Below, piece by piece: positions 35,250 to 44,018 of a stretch of DNA of 64,000 bases; positions within the stretch are counted from its first letter, which is position 1, and every line of letters starts with the position of its first letter. The notes under the pieces are model-generated. The model ran no database searches. It was not told where the DNA came from and worked only from the letters and a program-made list of their open reading frames with translations. Location of the stretch: positions 3,720,001 through 3,784,000 of the forward strand of contig NZ_CP011803.1 in the NCBI RefSeq assembly GCF_001038625.1, written 5' to 3'. The translations under genes and the position numbers were made by a program. The stretch is from Clostridium carboxidivorans P7 (GTDB taxonomy: Bacteria > Bacillota > Clostridia > Clostridiales > Clostridiaceae).

Positions 35250-35609
35250 TTAGCAATTATTTCTGCATTTATGATGTAATATCTTTTTGTTTACTACTCT
35301 TGAATTAAATCTATTTTTATAGCTTCTATGCTTCCAACTCTGCCTTAGCTTGTCTCCATCATCTATCTTCACTTGATTTACTTCTTTTAAGTCCTCGGAA
35401 AGTTTATCCATAAATTCAACTAATTCAGAAGTATCCATAGGTTTAGTTCCAATTATGGATTCTAGTTTCTTCTTTTCTGCCATATTTTCCTCAGCTTTTT
35501 GCACTGCCTTAACAACATTTCCTATAGCATTAGTAAAACCAACTACTAAACCAACACATAAGGCTCTAAAATTTTTTAAGCTTTCTTCTGAAAATTTAAT
35601 TTCTAGCAT
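35250..35609 (-). CDS. Hypothetical protein, about 119 residues
   Basis: The start at MLEIKFSEESLKNFRALCV follows AGAAAGG by 9 bases. A possible weak hydrophobic stretch ALCVGLVVGFTNAIGNVV at 14-31 is followed by a charged coiled part; His/Cys near the C-terminus (LHHKCRNNC). No family recognised. Confidence 0.45.
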   Translation of the reverse strand: MLEIKFSEESLKNFRALCVGLVVGFTNAIGNVVKAVQKAEENMAEKKKLESIIGTKPMDTSELVEFMDKLSEDLKEVNQVKIDDGDKLRQSWKHRSYKNRFNSRVVNKKILHHKCRNNC

Positions 35610-35718
35610 CTTTATCATCCTTTCTAAGTTCCTTGGCTATTTTACATATAGCTAATGATATTACTGGAGTTACTATTATAAGAGTTATGGTTGTAACTAA
35701 AATTATTAATGTTAACAT
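35596..35718 (-). CDS. Tiny single-pass membrane protein
   Basis: 40 residues: MLTLIILVTTITLIIVTPVI then SLAICKIAKELRKDDKDARN. One membrane helix with a charged C-terminus. It overlaps the next gene start, suggesting coupling. No strong ribosome site upstream. Function unknown. Confidence 0.4.
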   Translation of the reverse strand: MLTLIILVTTITLIIVTPVISLAICKIAKELRKDDKDARN

Positions 35719-35909
35719 ACATTACACCTTCTAACTACTTGTCCACCTACAAGTATTACCCCAGTTTCAAAACATATTAATGCTCTGCGTTTCTTCCCAT
35801 TTATTTTGAATAGGCACCTATGATATATAGGTTTATGAATACTCTCAAATCTTACTTCTTTTGTCCCAGCTATGAAGTCCTTTAATGACACTTTTGCTAG
35901 CTGTTCCAC
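35712..35909 (-). CDS. Hypothetical protein, 65 residues
   Basis: GTG start with AAGGAGG nine bases upstream. Contains YHRCLFKINGKKRRALICFE and a Cys pair at the end (RRCNVC). Possibly nucleic-acid or metal binding. No family recognised. Confidence 0.45.
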   Translation of the reverse strand: MEQLAKVSLKDFIAGTKEVRFESIHKPIYHRCLFKINGKKRRALICFETGVILVGGQVVRRCNVC

Positions 35910-35922
35910 AATTTTATCCTCC

Positions 35923-36150
35923 TTATTTGATATTATTCTTCTCCCTAAAATCTCTTATTTCACTTTCAAACATTTTTATAAGTACTTCTTCATGAGCTAT
36001 GTCCTTCTCTAATTTTTCTAATCCTTTTTTTAACTTTGGATTATCTTTATACACCGAAACTACTGCTCTTCTGTTTAGCATTTTAAACTGTAATGCATGC
36101 TTTATTGCATACATTTCTACCAATGTTAACTTTATAGTTTGCTTAATCAT
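35923..36150 (-). CDS. Hypothetical helical protein, 75 residues
   Basis: The start at MIKQTIKLTLVEMYAIKHAL follows GGGGG by 7 bases. All-helical and charged (KLKKGLEKLEKDIAHEEVLI). No family recognised. Lies between the methyltransferase-like gene and small early genes. Confidence 0.45.
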   Translation of the reverse strand: MIKQTIKLTLVEMYAIKHALQFKMLNRRAVVSVYKDNPKLKKGLEKLEKDIAHEEVLIKMFESEIRDFREKNNIK

Positions 36151-36160
36151 TTTTATCCCC

Positions 36161-36877
36161 CTAAAACATAGCCATCTGGCCATTTTCTTTAACCTGAAAA
36201 TCTATCTTCTTTTTAGGCTTTTTCTGTTTCCTGAATTGCCATCCGCCTAATACATAAAAAGGTGTTTTCCACTCTTCATACATTTTCATAGATAAAGTAT
36301 TTCCATGAAGTACTATTGCTGGAATACCTAAAAGGCTTAATTGTATATAACACATATGAACTGCTTTTATATCCAAATCTACTGCAGTAACTATCAAAAG
36401 GATATGGTAGTTATAACCTTTATCTTTTAGTGCTAATGCTAGCCCAATTATTGTACTTCCTCCCCCTGCTGACGGTTCACTTACAGTAATAAACCCTTTT
36501 TCTTTTATAACTGTATCTATATTTTCTATAGTCATAGCTCCCATAGCCTTTGATATATGAATTGGTGTAAAAAATTGTCCCTTCCATTTGTTACCCAGTT
36601 GAAGCTCCATAAATATTTCTCCCAACACATCACTTGTTTCTTCTTCCAGTGCCATTACTAATTCTGCAAATAACTTCGGAAAAATTGCTCCTTCTTCTTT
36701 TGAATATGCTGCTATTACATCCATGTACCTTTTTTCCCTTTTGGATCTATTTATGAAGTCTACTGAATTGCTTAACGTTATGGCTGACATTTCTAAAAAA
36801 TCTGAATATACCGTCCATAGATTGTGCCTATATGATACTTTTTCAAATAGTTTAATCATATTTTTCTTGTGATTCAC
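36161..36877 (-). CDS. N6-methyltransferase-like protein, no NPPY motif
   Basis: 238 residues from GTG. GQFFTPIHISKAMGAM near 95-110 and SEPSAGGGSTIIG near 134-146 (SAM motif I), then VTAVDLDIKAVHMCYIQLSL are as in type I/II N6-adenine methylases. The catalytic NPPY/F expected after LHGNTLSMKMYEEWKTPFYV is not visible. Either the site is divergent or the protein binds SAM without methylating DNA. Confidence 0.65.
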   Translation of the reverse strand: MNHKKNMIKLFEKVSYRHNLWTVYSDFLEMSAITLSNSVDFINRSKREKRYMDVIAAYSKEEGAIFPKLFAELVMALEEETSDVLGEIFMELQLGNKWKGQFFTPIHISKAMGAMTIENIDTVIKEKGFITVSEPSAGGGSTIIGLALALKDKGYNYHILLIVTAVDLDIKAVHMCYIQLSLLGIPAIVLHGNTLSMKMYEEWKTPFYVLGGWQFRKQKKPKKKIDFQVKENGQMAMF

Positions 36878-36955
36878 TCAACCACCTTCTACTACATGAG
36901 TTTCATTTGAGAATAAAGTATTAAAACCTTACCCTTAATGTCCTTAATATTTGTA

Positions 36956-37108
36956 TTACGACTTGTCTATTTTCCATATATCTAATATTTTTTGGTCTTT
37001 GCTTTTTAGAGCGTTCTTAAGAATCTTGCGTTGTTTATAATAACTCCCGATGAAAAACAAATAATTCTCTTTTATCTTTTTATTAATAGTTTTTTGAGGT
37101 CTATTCAC
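36956..37108 (-). CDS. Small basic protein, 50 residues
   Basis: GTG start preceded by GGAGGTATAGCT, with the ribosome site inside the end of the upstream gene. Lys-rich (RPQKTINKKIKENYLFFIGS, KQRKILKNALKSKDQKILDI). Too short for the usual length cutoffs but well placed. Function unknown. Confidence 0.5.
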   Translation of the reverse strand: MNRPQKTINKKIKENYLFFIGSYYKQRKILKNALKSKDQKILDIWKIDKS

Positions 37109-37110
37109 AG

Positions 37111-37380
37111 CTATACCTCCATATTTTCAAATTTTATATCTTTAAATATCTTCATAATTTGCAACTCTTCCAAGTTTGTTAATGTTTTACGCCCTGATTT
37201 ACCACTTTTATGATTATGCATTATTATTGTTGTATTACTTTCTAAATTATTTAGAGGATTATCCATGCAAATATCATTATTTAAAATATCAGTTTTACAA
37301 AATCCCTCTTTATTCTTTAAACACTGAGTTAAAGGACATTCAACATATATTCCATTTTCTTTTTTCTTCTTCATAAACAT
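37111..37380 (-). CDS. Hypothetical Cys-containing protein
   Basis: 89 residues. VECPLTQCLKNKEGFCKTDI near the N-terminus has three spaced Cys that could bind metal; the rest is charged. Ribosome site GGAGGA before the ATG. No family recognised. Confidence 0.5.
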   Translation of the reverse strand: MFMKKKKENGIYVECPLTQCLKNKEGFCKTDILNNDICMDNPLNNLESNTTIIMHNHKSGKSGRKTLTNLEELQIMKIFKDIKFENMEV

Positions 37381-37439
37381 TCCTCCATCATAATGACGTA
37401 TAATTTTCAGCTCCTATAGCTGCTTGTTGAATTACACAC

Positions 37440-38216
37440 CTAAACAAATTTAAGCTGCCTTGTTTCTTCCCAAATTCTCTCGTTTGCTAATTCCGCCCAA
37501 TATTGACCATAATATTCTCCTGGCTTCTCACACACTCCATTGTCAAAAGCTATAAAATTTCTATTGTTCTTTATAGCAGCTAATGGAATACTTCCATACC
37601 CTGTAGTTAAATCTAAAATCGTTGCTCCCTCATTTGTATAGGTTTTAATAAACCAATCACATAGCTCTATAGGCTTTTGTGTTTGGTGCAGAGGATAAGT
37701 ATCCCATGCAAACTCTAATACATCTAAAGGATATCTTTCATCACTGTCATAGTGATAATCAGATATATTTGCATTGTAATTTGAGCTTTTATTTTCTTTT
37801 TTAACAGTTACTACTTTTCTTTTATGTCCAGTAGTCTTCTGAGGATTATATATAGGTAATTCATCATAAAATACTAAAACATCTTCATGTGCTTTCATAG
37901 GCATTTTACTAGCATTTTGATATCCTTTAGGTTGTCTTTTTTTACAAACTATTTTATATTTATAACTATCTAAATTACTGCACATTAGCTGTCCTACAAA
38001 CTTTCCTTTAGCAAACAAACATACTGCTGCATTGTCTTTTTTTACTCTATTTATAGCATCCCATAGCTCATTAAAAGGAATTACCTTATCCCATGAATTA
38101 TGTGTTTCTCCAAAAGGTAAATCACAGAATATCATGTCTATACTTTTGCTTTCTATATCTTTAGTACCTTCTAAGCACTCTTTATTTATTACTTTATTTC
38201 TAATTAATCTTCTCAT
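37440..38216 (-). CDS. DNA methyltransferase, beta class
   Basis: 258 residues; ATG 38216 has GGGGAGG 6 bases before it. Catalytic motif DLPFGETHNSW (a DPPY variant) near residue 30 comes before the SAM motif ATILDLTTGYGSIPLAA near 198-214, the beta-class order. HQTQKPIELCDWFIKTYTN lies between them. It probably methylates phage DNA to avoid host restriction; no cognate nuclease is adjacent. Confidence 0.85.
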   Translation of the reverse strand: MRRLIRNKVINKECLEGTKDIESKSIDMIFCDLPFGETHNSWDKVIPFNELWDAINRVKKDNAAVCLFAKGKFVGQLMCSNLDSYKYKIVCKKRQPKGYQNASKMPMKAHEDVLVFYDELPIYNPQKTTGHKRKVVTVKKENKSSNYNANISDYHYDSDERYPLDVLEFAWDTYPLHQTQKPIELCDWFIKTYTNEGATILDLTTGYGSIPLAAIKNNRNFIAFDNGVCEKPGEYYGQYWAELANERIWEETRQLKFV

Positions 38217-38255
38217 TTCCACCCTCCCCGATGCTTCGTATAATTTTCATTATGC

Positions 38256-38456
38256 CTATTTTTCTAAATGGCATGTTAATCTGCTTTCTCGTTTATGGCT
38301 TTTAACAATATATTCAATTTTAAGTTTTTGGTTTTCTGCACATGCTTCACATGGAATATTTGAATTGCAAAACTCACTATTAAAGAAACATGTAAAGTCT
38401 ATTACAGATTTAGCTCTTTCAATTTCTTCATGAGTACCTTCTATTGTAATCTTCAT
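38256..38456 (-). CDS. Hypothetical Cys-rich protein, 66 residues
   Basis: Begins MKITIEGTHEEIERAKSVID, then CFFNSEFCNSNIPCEAC, a possible metal-binding cluster. Similar small proteins occur in Firmicute phages. Function unknown. Confidence 0.5.
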   Translation of the reverse strand: MKITIEGTHEEIERAKSVIDFTCFFNSEFCNSNIPCEACAENQKLKIEYIVKSHKRESRLTCHLEK

Positions 38457-38463
38457 AATTACC

Positions 38464-38589
38464 CTACCTTTCTATAACCTCAGCATCCTTTTTGCTTACT
38501 TCTCCATCTTTAGTTACTCTATAGGTTTTTCCTATTTTATTTGAATACCATAAACTTTTACTGGAGTAATCCATAATCATTATTTTCAT
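38464..38589 (-). CDS. Small hypothetical protein, 41 residues
   Basis: MKIMIMDYSSKSLWYSNKIG then KTYRVTKDGEVSKKDAEVIE. It begins 4 bases after the upstream stop. Ribosome site is weak (GGAAAG). The YRVTKDGEV pattern looks like a beta-hairpin. No family recognised. Confidence 0.45.
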   Translation of the reverse strand: MKIMIMDYSSKSLWYSNKIGKTYRVTKDGEVSKKDAEVIER

Positions 38590-38592
38590 AAA

Positions 38593-38937
38593 TTACTTTC
38601 CAACTCTCTTTTCTTTCTGAGCATCTTCTCCCTTATTCCAAATCATCCTACAATGCTCATGAATATATTGCATTTGCCTATACTTCCTATAGCAATAATC
38701 TTTAAGATCAGTTTTATTAATTTTCTTATCCTTATTCATTGCTAACTTTCCTGCATTAGCTGCTATAGCTGCCCACCTATCTGCAAGTACCCATGCTTTC
38801 TGACTTAATTTAAATGCGTGGCTACAATCTTCTGTAGTTAGATTTATATATTGAGTTGCTAAATCATAGTATTGATCTATATCTTCAGGAAAACATTCAT
38901 CTAAATCTACTTTCTTACGTGTAATTGTTAATCTCAT
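38593..38937 (-). CDS. Hypothetical helical protein, 114 residues
   Basis: Helical with LSQKAWVLADRWAAIAANAG and KDYCYRKYRQMQYIHEHCRM. Probably a small nucleic-acid-related early protein, but no family recognised. Confidence 0.45.
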   Translation of the reverse strand: MRLTITRKKVDLDECFPEDIDQYYDLATQYINLTTEDCSHAFKLSQKAWVLADRWAAIAANAGKLAMNKDKKINKTDLKDYCYRKYRQMQYIHEHCRMIWNKGEDAQKEKRVGK

Positions 38938-38949
38938 CTAATCACCCAC

Positions 38950-39816
38950 CTAAGCACTCTTTAATATTTTTAAAATCTGCATCTTTCCTATGGCAGTATG
39001 CTTCGTACCATTGTCAAATATAATGTTTAAAATATCCTTTCCCATTCCATACTCACGCACTATAGTTCCCTCTATGATGTTCTTTCCATACATAGCTTGT
39101 ACATAATCACCAACTTTAGCTTTGCTTATTTCTGGTACTGTAGACTCATCTTCTTCTTTTTCATCAACTAATATTTTCATAACATCTTCTTGATTACAAT
39201 CAACTCTATTTATACTTGTAAAATCAATAATCCATCCATTTTCAAGAATATCTATTACATTATCTGAAAGCTCAATGAGTATATTACTGTCACCTTTTCT
39301 TTTGATTACTCTTTTTATACTATTTTTAAATTTACCAAGTACCTTTTGTAGATTCTCTTTCTGTATGGTGTTTGCATTAAATTCAGATTTATAGTACATG
39401 ATCTTATCCATTGGAAGCACTGGAGACTTATTGGGTATAGTAAATTCCTCTCTTCCATCTTTATTAATGTAAATGGTCCTATAAGAATTTTCATATACTA
39501 CTTCAATACCTAATCCTCCACCACAGTACTTAATTACCCTAGATAAATTCTCATTTTCCTTAACCTTATTTTTCTTTAGGAATTGTTGCTGCTCTTCCGT
39601 TGGAACTAAAGGGTTTATAATTTTCTCATTTTCTTTACATGCAACTTTAGTGATAATTTTTGTAGCCAAAACAGGATTTTCTGTGACCAAAACACCATTT
39701 TCTATAGCCATTTCAGCTTTTTTTGTGAACGATTTAGGTTTTTCTGTAATCTGTATGTCAAATATACTTAACTGACCATCTATAGGCTCAATATTATTTT
39801 TATCTACTTTCTTCAC
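38950..39816 (-). CDS. Hypothetical early protein, 288 residues
   Basis: The N-terminal part is charged (QLSIFDIQ, resembling a short clamp-binding or linker motif). The C-terminal part AKVGDYVQAMYGKNIIEGTI is SH3-like. No family recognised. Ends 13 bases from the next gene. Confidence 0.5.
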   Translation of the reverse strand: MKKVDKNNIEPIDGQLSIFDIQITEKPKSFTKKAEMAIENGVLVTENPVLATKIITKVACKENEKIINPLVPTEEQQQFLKKNKVKENENLSRVIKYCGGGLGIEVVYENSYRTIYINKDGREEFTIPNKSPVLPMDKIMYYKSEFNANTIQKENLQKVLGKFKNSIKRVIKRKGDSNILIELSDNVIDILENGWIIDFTSINRVDCNQEDVMKILVDEKEEDESTVPEISKAKVGDYVQAMYGKNIIEGTIVREYGMGKDILNIIFDNGTKHTAIGKMQILKILKSA

Positions 39817-39855
39817 TTTCCTCCCTCCTTTCAGGGACCTAAAGTCCCTGACTTG

Positions 39856-40482
39856 TTACTTTTTATCCCTGCCTATATAGTCATATATAGATACTTGTCT
39901 TCCTGCCTTTCTAAGCTCGTCCCATAAAAATTCATCATCTAAAATATCTGCTATATTTGCCTTTGTTTCTGCCCAATCCTTTCCAAGTGTAGCTACCATA
40001 TTGGACCAATCTTCAATATCATGATCTTTTAATGTTCCATCACTATCTATATGCCTTAACTCATGGTACATAAGTGCTACTACCTGTTCCTTGCTCATCT
40101 TTTCTGTGTAGTACTCTCTAGTTTCTATAATGTATTCATAACCTGTGACAGAATAAAGTTCATTATTTGTTGCCTTGATCCGAGCTATCCAAGATTTTTT
40201 ACCTCCAGTTGGTTTCCAATAGGTATCTTCTAAAAATAAAATTTTATCTGGTTTAATATATTTCAATTCTTCAAACCTACTAACTAACTTGAAGCATATA
40301 GGTCTATATATTAGATTTTTAATCCAATGCTTTTCATCAAACTTTGCATTATCCAGTCGAGTAACTTTCTGAATTCTTCCTGAGTCTTCATTACTTGCAT
40401 ATTGAATGTTATATCCTCCAGAAAACTCTATGTCCTCTATTATTTCACCAGAGCTGCCTTCAACTATGGTAAGTTTTTTCAT
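39856..40482 (-). CDS. Phage putative metallopeptidase
   Basis: 208 residues. VVALMYHELRHIDSDG near 134-149 is an HExxH-like variant (HELRH) zinc site; FLEDTYWKPTGGKKSWIARI precedes it. Matches a family of phage-encoded predicted metallopeptidases. Ribosome site GAAAGGAG. Target unknown. Confidence 0.65.
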   Translation of the reverse strand: MKKLTIVEGSSGEIIEDIEFSGGYNIQYASNEDSGRIQKVTRLDNAKFDEKHWIKNLIYRPICFKLVSRFEELKYIKPDKILFLEDTYWKPTGGKKSWIARIKATNNELYSVTGYEYIIETREYYTEKMSKEQVVALMYHELRHIDSDGTLKDHDIEDWSNMVATLGKDWAETKANIADILDDEFLWDELRKAGRQVSIYDYIGRDKK

Positions 40483-40508
40483 ACTACCTTCTCCTTTCTT
40501 ACATAATG

Positions 40509-40910
40509 CTAAACTTCTTTTAAGATTTCTAATTTTATACCTGGATATCTTAGTTTAAATTGCTTGTAAGTTCGTTTCCATTGCTCGCTTTCATACCCTT
40601 TAGTGTCTTCCACTGAATAAGTCCCATCATTATTTAGTATTAAAAAGTCTGCGCTATAAGTAATTGCTCTTTCTTCTATATTCCCTTCCTGAAGAATGAA
40701 TTGTGGCTGTAATATGAATCCTGCTATTTCTCTAGCATGGAATAATAATTTTAACTGGCAGTACCTTTTCATTTCTAACTGACTTCTAAAAAATACTCCA
40801 TCATGCCAGCAGCCATTGTTATTATATTTTTGTCTCTTAGCTTTTGGTTTTTCTAGCTTTTGTCCTCTTCGTTTTAAATAATCTTCATATTGCTCTGGTG
40901 TCCAGTTCAT
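40509..40910 (-). CDS. DUF1064-type predicted nuclease
   Basis: 133 residues. FRSQLEMKRYCQLKLLF then ITYSADFLILNNDGTYSVED and TKGYESEQWKRTYKQFK show the E...D...ExK arrangement of PDDEXK-like phage nucleases of the DUF1064 family. Likely acts on DNA during phage replication or recombination. Confidence 0.75.
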   Translation of the reverse strand: MNWTPEQYEDYLKRRGQKLEKPKAKRQKYNNNGCWHDGVFFRSQLEMKRYCQLKLLFHAREIAGFILQPQFILQEGNIEERAITYSADFLILNNDGTYSVEDTKGYESEQWKRTYKQFKLRYPGIKLEILKEV

Positions 40911-40919
40911 TAATAAACT

Positions 40920-41084
40920 TTACCTCCTTGTAACTTGTCCTACTTTTCGTCTACATGTTTTCTCTACTGCTCTTATGCTTAAACTATTTAAATCGCACTG
41001 TAACGCTCTTCTTGCATACTCCTTTAGCTTTTTACGTCTTTGCAAAATCTCATAGGTCTTTTGTGCTTTCTCACTGACAGCCAT
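40920..41084 (-). CDS. Small basic protein, 54 residues
   Basis: AGAAAGGAG precedes the ATG. MAVSEKAQKTYEILQRRKKL then KEYARRALQCDLNSLSIRAV, ending VGQVTRR. Very basic and helical. Below the usual length cutoff. The following gene's ribosome site lies in its last codons, suggesting coupling. Confidence 0.55.
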   Translation of the reverse strand: MAVSEKAQKTYEILQRRKKLKEYARRALQCDLNSLSIRAVEKTCRRKVGQVTRR

Positions 41085-41167
41085 ATTTTTTCTCCTTTCT
41101 TTTTGTATTAGTAAATTAATACTCTAGTACACTTAAATTAAAACTATATCTAAAGTTATCTCTAATC

Positions 41168-41290
41168 CTAGCCTTTTAAGTTCTTCCTTTTTTCAAGTTC
41201 ATTATGTGCCCACTCTGAAAGTTTTACTGACTGCTGCACTTTGCCTCTTTTGGCATATATGACTTCTACCTTTAAGTAATTTATTATCAT
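41168..41290 (-). CDS. Small protein, 40 residues
   Basis: ATG overlaps the upstream TGA (ATGA), and GAAAGG lies upstream. MIINYLKVEVIYAKRGKVQQ then SVKLSEWAHNELEKRKNLKG. Function unknown; the overlap supports translation. Confidence 0.5.
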   Translation of the reverse strand: MIINYLKVEVIYAKRGKVQQSVKLSEWAHNELEKRKNLKG

Positions 41291-41718
41291 ATGATCTCAA
41301 CCTTTCTTGTATAAAAGTCTGCGCACATGAAACTTTCTTTATAATTCCCTGATTTAACAGTTATAAACTTGCTATTTTTACTTATTACTACCCCATCTAT
41401 GAACCTAATTGGAACATTCTGCTTATCAGCAGTTACTTTAATTTTTATTTCTTTGTTTAAATTAATCATGTCTGCTATTTCCCTAATTTGCTGAGTATGC
41501 TTTCTGCCTTCTATCTCTAGTGCTGCTTCGCTACCATTTTCAGTCGTATGATTTTTCTTTTTAGTCAAAGACATTCGCTGTATTTTGCTGTCTACTGATC
41601 CTTTACTTCTATTAGTTTTAAACTTTTTGTTAAGCTCTTCTGTCAACTTATTTGCATCCATAATCGGCTTATTAGCTCTGATGAACTCCTCTTCCTTTGG
41701 GTCCCACTTCATCTGCAT
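41287..41718 (-). CDS. Hypothetical protein, about 143 residues
   Basis: The start at MQMKWDPKEEEFIRANKPIM follows GGGGG by seven bases. N-terminal part resembles a SANT/Myb-like helix bundle (KEEEFIRANKPIMDANKLTE, KGSVDSKIQRMSL), the C-terminal part an SH3-like beta domain (FIDGVVISKNSKFITVKSGN). Probably DNA-binding. It overlaps the 3' end of the upstream gene. Confidence 0.5.
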   Translation of the reverse strand: MQMKWDPKEEEFIRANKPIMDANKLTEELNKKFKTNRSKGSVDSKIQRMSLTKKKNHTTENGSEAALEIEGRKHTQQIREIADMINLNKEIKIKVTADKQNVPIRFIDGVVISKNSKFITVKSGNYKESFMCADFYTRKVEII

Positions 41719-41860
41719 TTCCATTCCCCCTAAACCAATTTTGAAGTTCTAAATCACTTATTCCTAATTGTTTAGCTGTAATATCTATAGCTTCAGAAAC
41801 CGTGCAATCATTGTTATAGTAGGTTCTAACTACTTCATCCATGAACTCAGATTTTTTCAT
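41672..41860 (-). CDS. Small protein, 62 residues
   Basis: MKKSEFMDEVVRTYYNNDCT then VSEAIDITAKQLGISDLELQ, helix-turn-helix-like. GGAGGTAAAGT precedes the ATG. Its last 47 bases overlap the next gene in another frame. Confidence 0.5.
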   Translation of the reverse strand: MKKSEFMDEVVRTYYNNDCTVSEAIDITAKQLGISDLELQNWFRGNGNADEVGPKGRGVHQS

Positions 41861-41890
41861 ACTTTACCTCCTATAATTTCTTTGTACTTT

Positions 41891-42088
41891 TTATAATCCA
41901 AGCCCTTTCATGAGCCCTATCATTAAAGCTTTAGCAATTTTTCTCTCATGTCTTCTAAATTTTTCATATCTTTTATACTCTCTTTTGCAGTCTCTATAGA
42001 ACAAATCGTATCTTCCTGAAAGTCCAAATATTTTATAAGTTTTTTTAGCTGCCTTCGATATCTGCTTTTGATACTTATTCATGAGCAT
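41891..42088 (-). CDS. Small basic protein, 65 residues
   Basis: Start taken at ATG 42088, six bases after AAAGGTG. Strongly basic: KYQKQISKAAKKTYKIFGLS and KREYKRYEKFRRHERKIAKA. Function unknown. Confidence 0.45.
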   Translation of the reverse strand: MLMNKYQKQISKAAKKTYKIFGLSGRYDLFYRDCKREYKRYEKFRRHERKIAKALMIGLMKGLGL

Positions 42089-42151
42089 TTCACCCACCTT
42101 TGACTTATATTAATTTATATTCTTCCAACTCTTTTTTTGAAGCACATGACA

Positions 42152-42358
42152 TTAAATACACATAATGCCTTTATCAAATAAACAACTATATACACTTTTT
42201 ATGATCTCTTCATCAAACTCTCTTGGTGATTCTTCAATGTTTCTTAATAATGTCAAAATATCACCAGTAGAATATTGCTTTAATACTTCTATCTTTTCTT
42301 GATTAGTCTTTTCTGTATCAGTTTTGAAAAATAAATTAAATCTACTTCCATATGTCAT
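42152..42358 (-). CDS. Hypothetical protein, 68 residues
   Basis: Acidic and helical (TEKTNQEKIEVLKQYSTGDI, LLRNIEESPREFDEEIIKSV). Ribosome site GGAGGG upstream. No family recognised. Confidence 0.45.
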   Translation of the reverse strand: MTYGSRFNLFFKTDTEKTNQEKIEVLKQYSTGDILTLLRNIEESPREFDEEIIKSVYSCLFDKGIMCI

Positions 42359-42420
42359 GTGACTTTAAACCCTCCTTCATGAATTCTTTGTATTACATAA
42401 CTATCCATATATACAGATAA

Positions 42421-43038
42421 TTAGATTGTATTTTTAAAAACTCTTTTAAATTCAACTACCCATACCCAAGGATCAGCTTTCCAACCATACTTATCAAGAG
42501 ATTCTTTTTTTACTGTAATATTCCATAACTTTTTAAATTCTTCTATATATTCATCTGCAGTATATATATCAGTAATAGGGTAATCAATTTTAATACCTTC
42601 TTTTTTACACTCTCCTGCAGTTGTTGACCTTATTTTTTTAACTTTTATATCAGTAACTTTCAAAAATATTCTTGCTGCTTGTTTTGGCATATGAATTGAA
42701 GGTATCCATACTTCATCTTTACACTGGTTGGCATTCCCCCAATAAGGGAATTTAGCCGGTTCACCATCTGCTTTATACACAAAACCTTCTTCACCATCAG
42801 GTGTCCATGTATTTGCCCATGTTTCCCTCACATAAAGAATATCTCCTACTTTATAAGGAGTTTTTATTTCAAACTTAGTAGTAAAAATGTGTGCATCTTT
42901 AAAAAGTACATTTCCATTATTGAGTTTTCTATCATACTCCATTCCTTCGACATTTTTAATTATTCTTCTTGTACTTGTCTTCCTACCTTCTAAAATTGCT
43001 TTAACCATCTGTGTATTAAATAATATAGGTTTTTCCAT
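42421..43038 (-). CDS. ASCH-domain protein
   Basis: 205 residues. MEKPILFNTQMVKAILEGRK-TSTRR at the start, YKVGDILYVRETWANTW, and RIFLKVTDIKVKKI are ASCH (PUA-like) hallmarks. The fold binds modified nucleosides or RNA; phage members are common and mostly uncharacterised. Confidence 0.8.
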   Translation of the reverse strand: MEKPILFNTQMVKAILEGRKTSTRRIIKNVEGMEYDRKLNNGNVLFKDAHIFTTKFEIKTPYKVGDILYVRETWANTWTPDGEEGFVYKADGEPAKFPYWGNANQCKDEVWIPSIHMPKQAARIFLKVTDIKVKKIRSTTAGECKKEGIKIDYPITDIYTADEYIEEFKKLWNITVKKESLDKYGWKADPWVWVVEFKRVFKNTI

Positions 43039-43077
43039 TTTTTCACCCTTTCTATAAAAGTTTCTCGCTGATTTAAT

Positions 43078-43263
43078 TTAAAACATACTTATTTGTTCAT
43101 TTTCTACTATCTCAAAAGGTTCGACATTCTTACCATCCACTATCAAAGGTATAAACATGTTTCCTGGTTCCTTTTCTAATTCATATAGTTCTACTGCTCC
43201 GGTTTCCGAAAATCTAAGTATATTTACAAGTTTTCTTTTCTTTCCCCAGTAAGCTAACATCAA
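43078..43263 (-). CDS. Hypothetical protein, 61 residues
   Basis: Beta-rich and acidic at the end (VDGKNVEPFEIVENEQISMF). Preceded by GCAGGAGGTGGTTTG. QISMF may be a sliding-clamp-like C-terminal motif; this is weak. No family recognised. Confidence 0.45.
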   Translation of the reverse strand: MMLAYWGKKRKLVNILRFSETGAVELYELEKEPGNMFIPLIVDGKNVEPFEIVENEQISMF

Positions 43264-43301
43264 ACCACCTCCTGCAGCTATTCTTTGAATTATGACTTAA
43301 A

Positions 43302-43520
43302 TTATTTATATAGGCCAACTGGAGCAAATTTATTAATAGTACACTCGTTACAATTTTTTGCTTTGCTTGTAACGATTTTTTTACTTGTTCTCCAGCAGTG
43401 CAGACATTTATCTTCAAGTAATTTTTGCCCACATTTTCCACAAAAGTTACATGGCATTTTGTTTTCTTTGCCACAATTAGGACAAGTAAGAATAGTTAAA
43501 TATTTAGATTCATATTTCAT
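43302..43520 (-). CDS. Double zinc-ribbon protein
   Basis: 72 residues. TCPNCGKENKMPCNFCGKCG, then CLHCWRTSK and NCNECTINKF: four or five Cys pairs forming two treble-clef/ribbon units. Likely a zinc-binding nucleic-acid or protein adaptor. Confidence 0.6.
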   Translation of the reverse strand: MKYESKYLTILTCPNCGKENKMPCNFCGKCGQKLLEDKCLHCWRTSKKIVTSKAKNCNECTINKFAPVGLYK

Positions 43521-43573
43521 AGTAAAATTCCTTTCTTAATACTCATAATTTTCAAATTATAAATTATTATCTG

Positions 43574-44008
43574 TTAGCTAAAGTTAAAGTCATTTGTAAG
43601 TAGATCCTTAACATCCTCTAAGTTGTAAAATTTCATATTCTCTTCATTACGTTGAAAAGTCATATCACCTAATTCATATAAAACGTTGCTTATAAACGTC
43701 AAAACTTTTTGTTCAGCATCCTCATTTATGCTCCTAAATCTAGCAAAGTTACCTTTATACAACTGTATAAATGCAATTAAGAATCTAGCTTTATCTGAAT
43801 TTATACTAATTTGTTCTTTACTGAATCTTGAGTTTATGCTTTGAATTTTAGAATTTAATTTTTTATTTTTATCTTCCAAATAAGCTATTTTGTGATTCTT
43901 AGCTTCTATTACTTGCTGCAGCTCTTTTAAAATATCCTCAAATTTCTTAATTTTAGATCCATTTGGAACTTGGATATTCTCTCCTAGTATGCTTATTTGC
44001 TCATACAC
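43574..44008 (-). CDS. Coiled-coil hypothetical protein
   Basis: 144 residues. Residues 22-60 form a coiled coil (FEDILKELQQVIEAKNHKIA, YLEDKNKKLNSKIQ). The rest is helical. Lies 10 bases after the replisome organiser gene and may interact with it. Confidence 0.5.
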   Translation of the reverse strand: MYEQISILGENIQVPNGSKIKKFEDILKELQQVIEAKNHKIAYLEDKNKKLNSKIQSINSRFSKEQISINSDKARFLIAFIQLYKGNFARFRSINEDAEQKVLTFISNVLYELGDMTFQRNEENMKFYNLEDVKDLLTNDFNFS

Positions 44009-44018
44009 TTTTTTCGCC

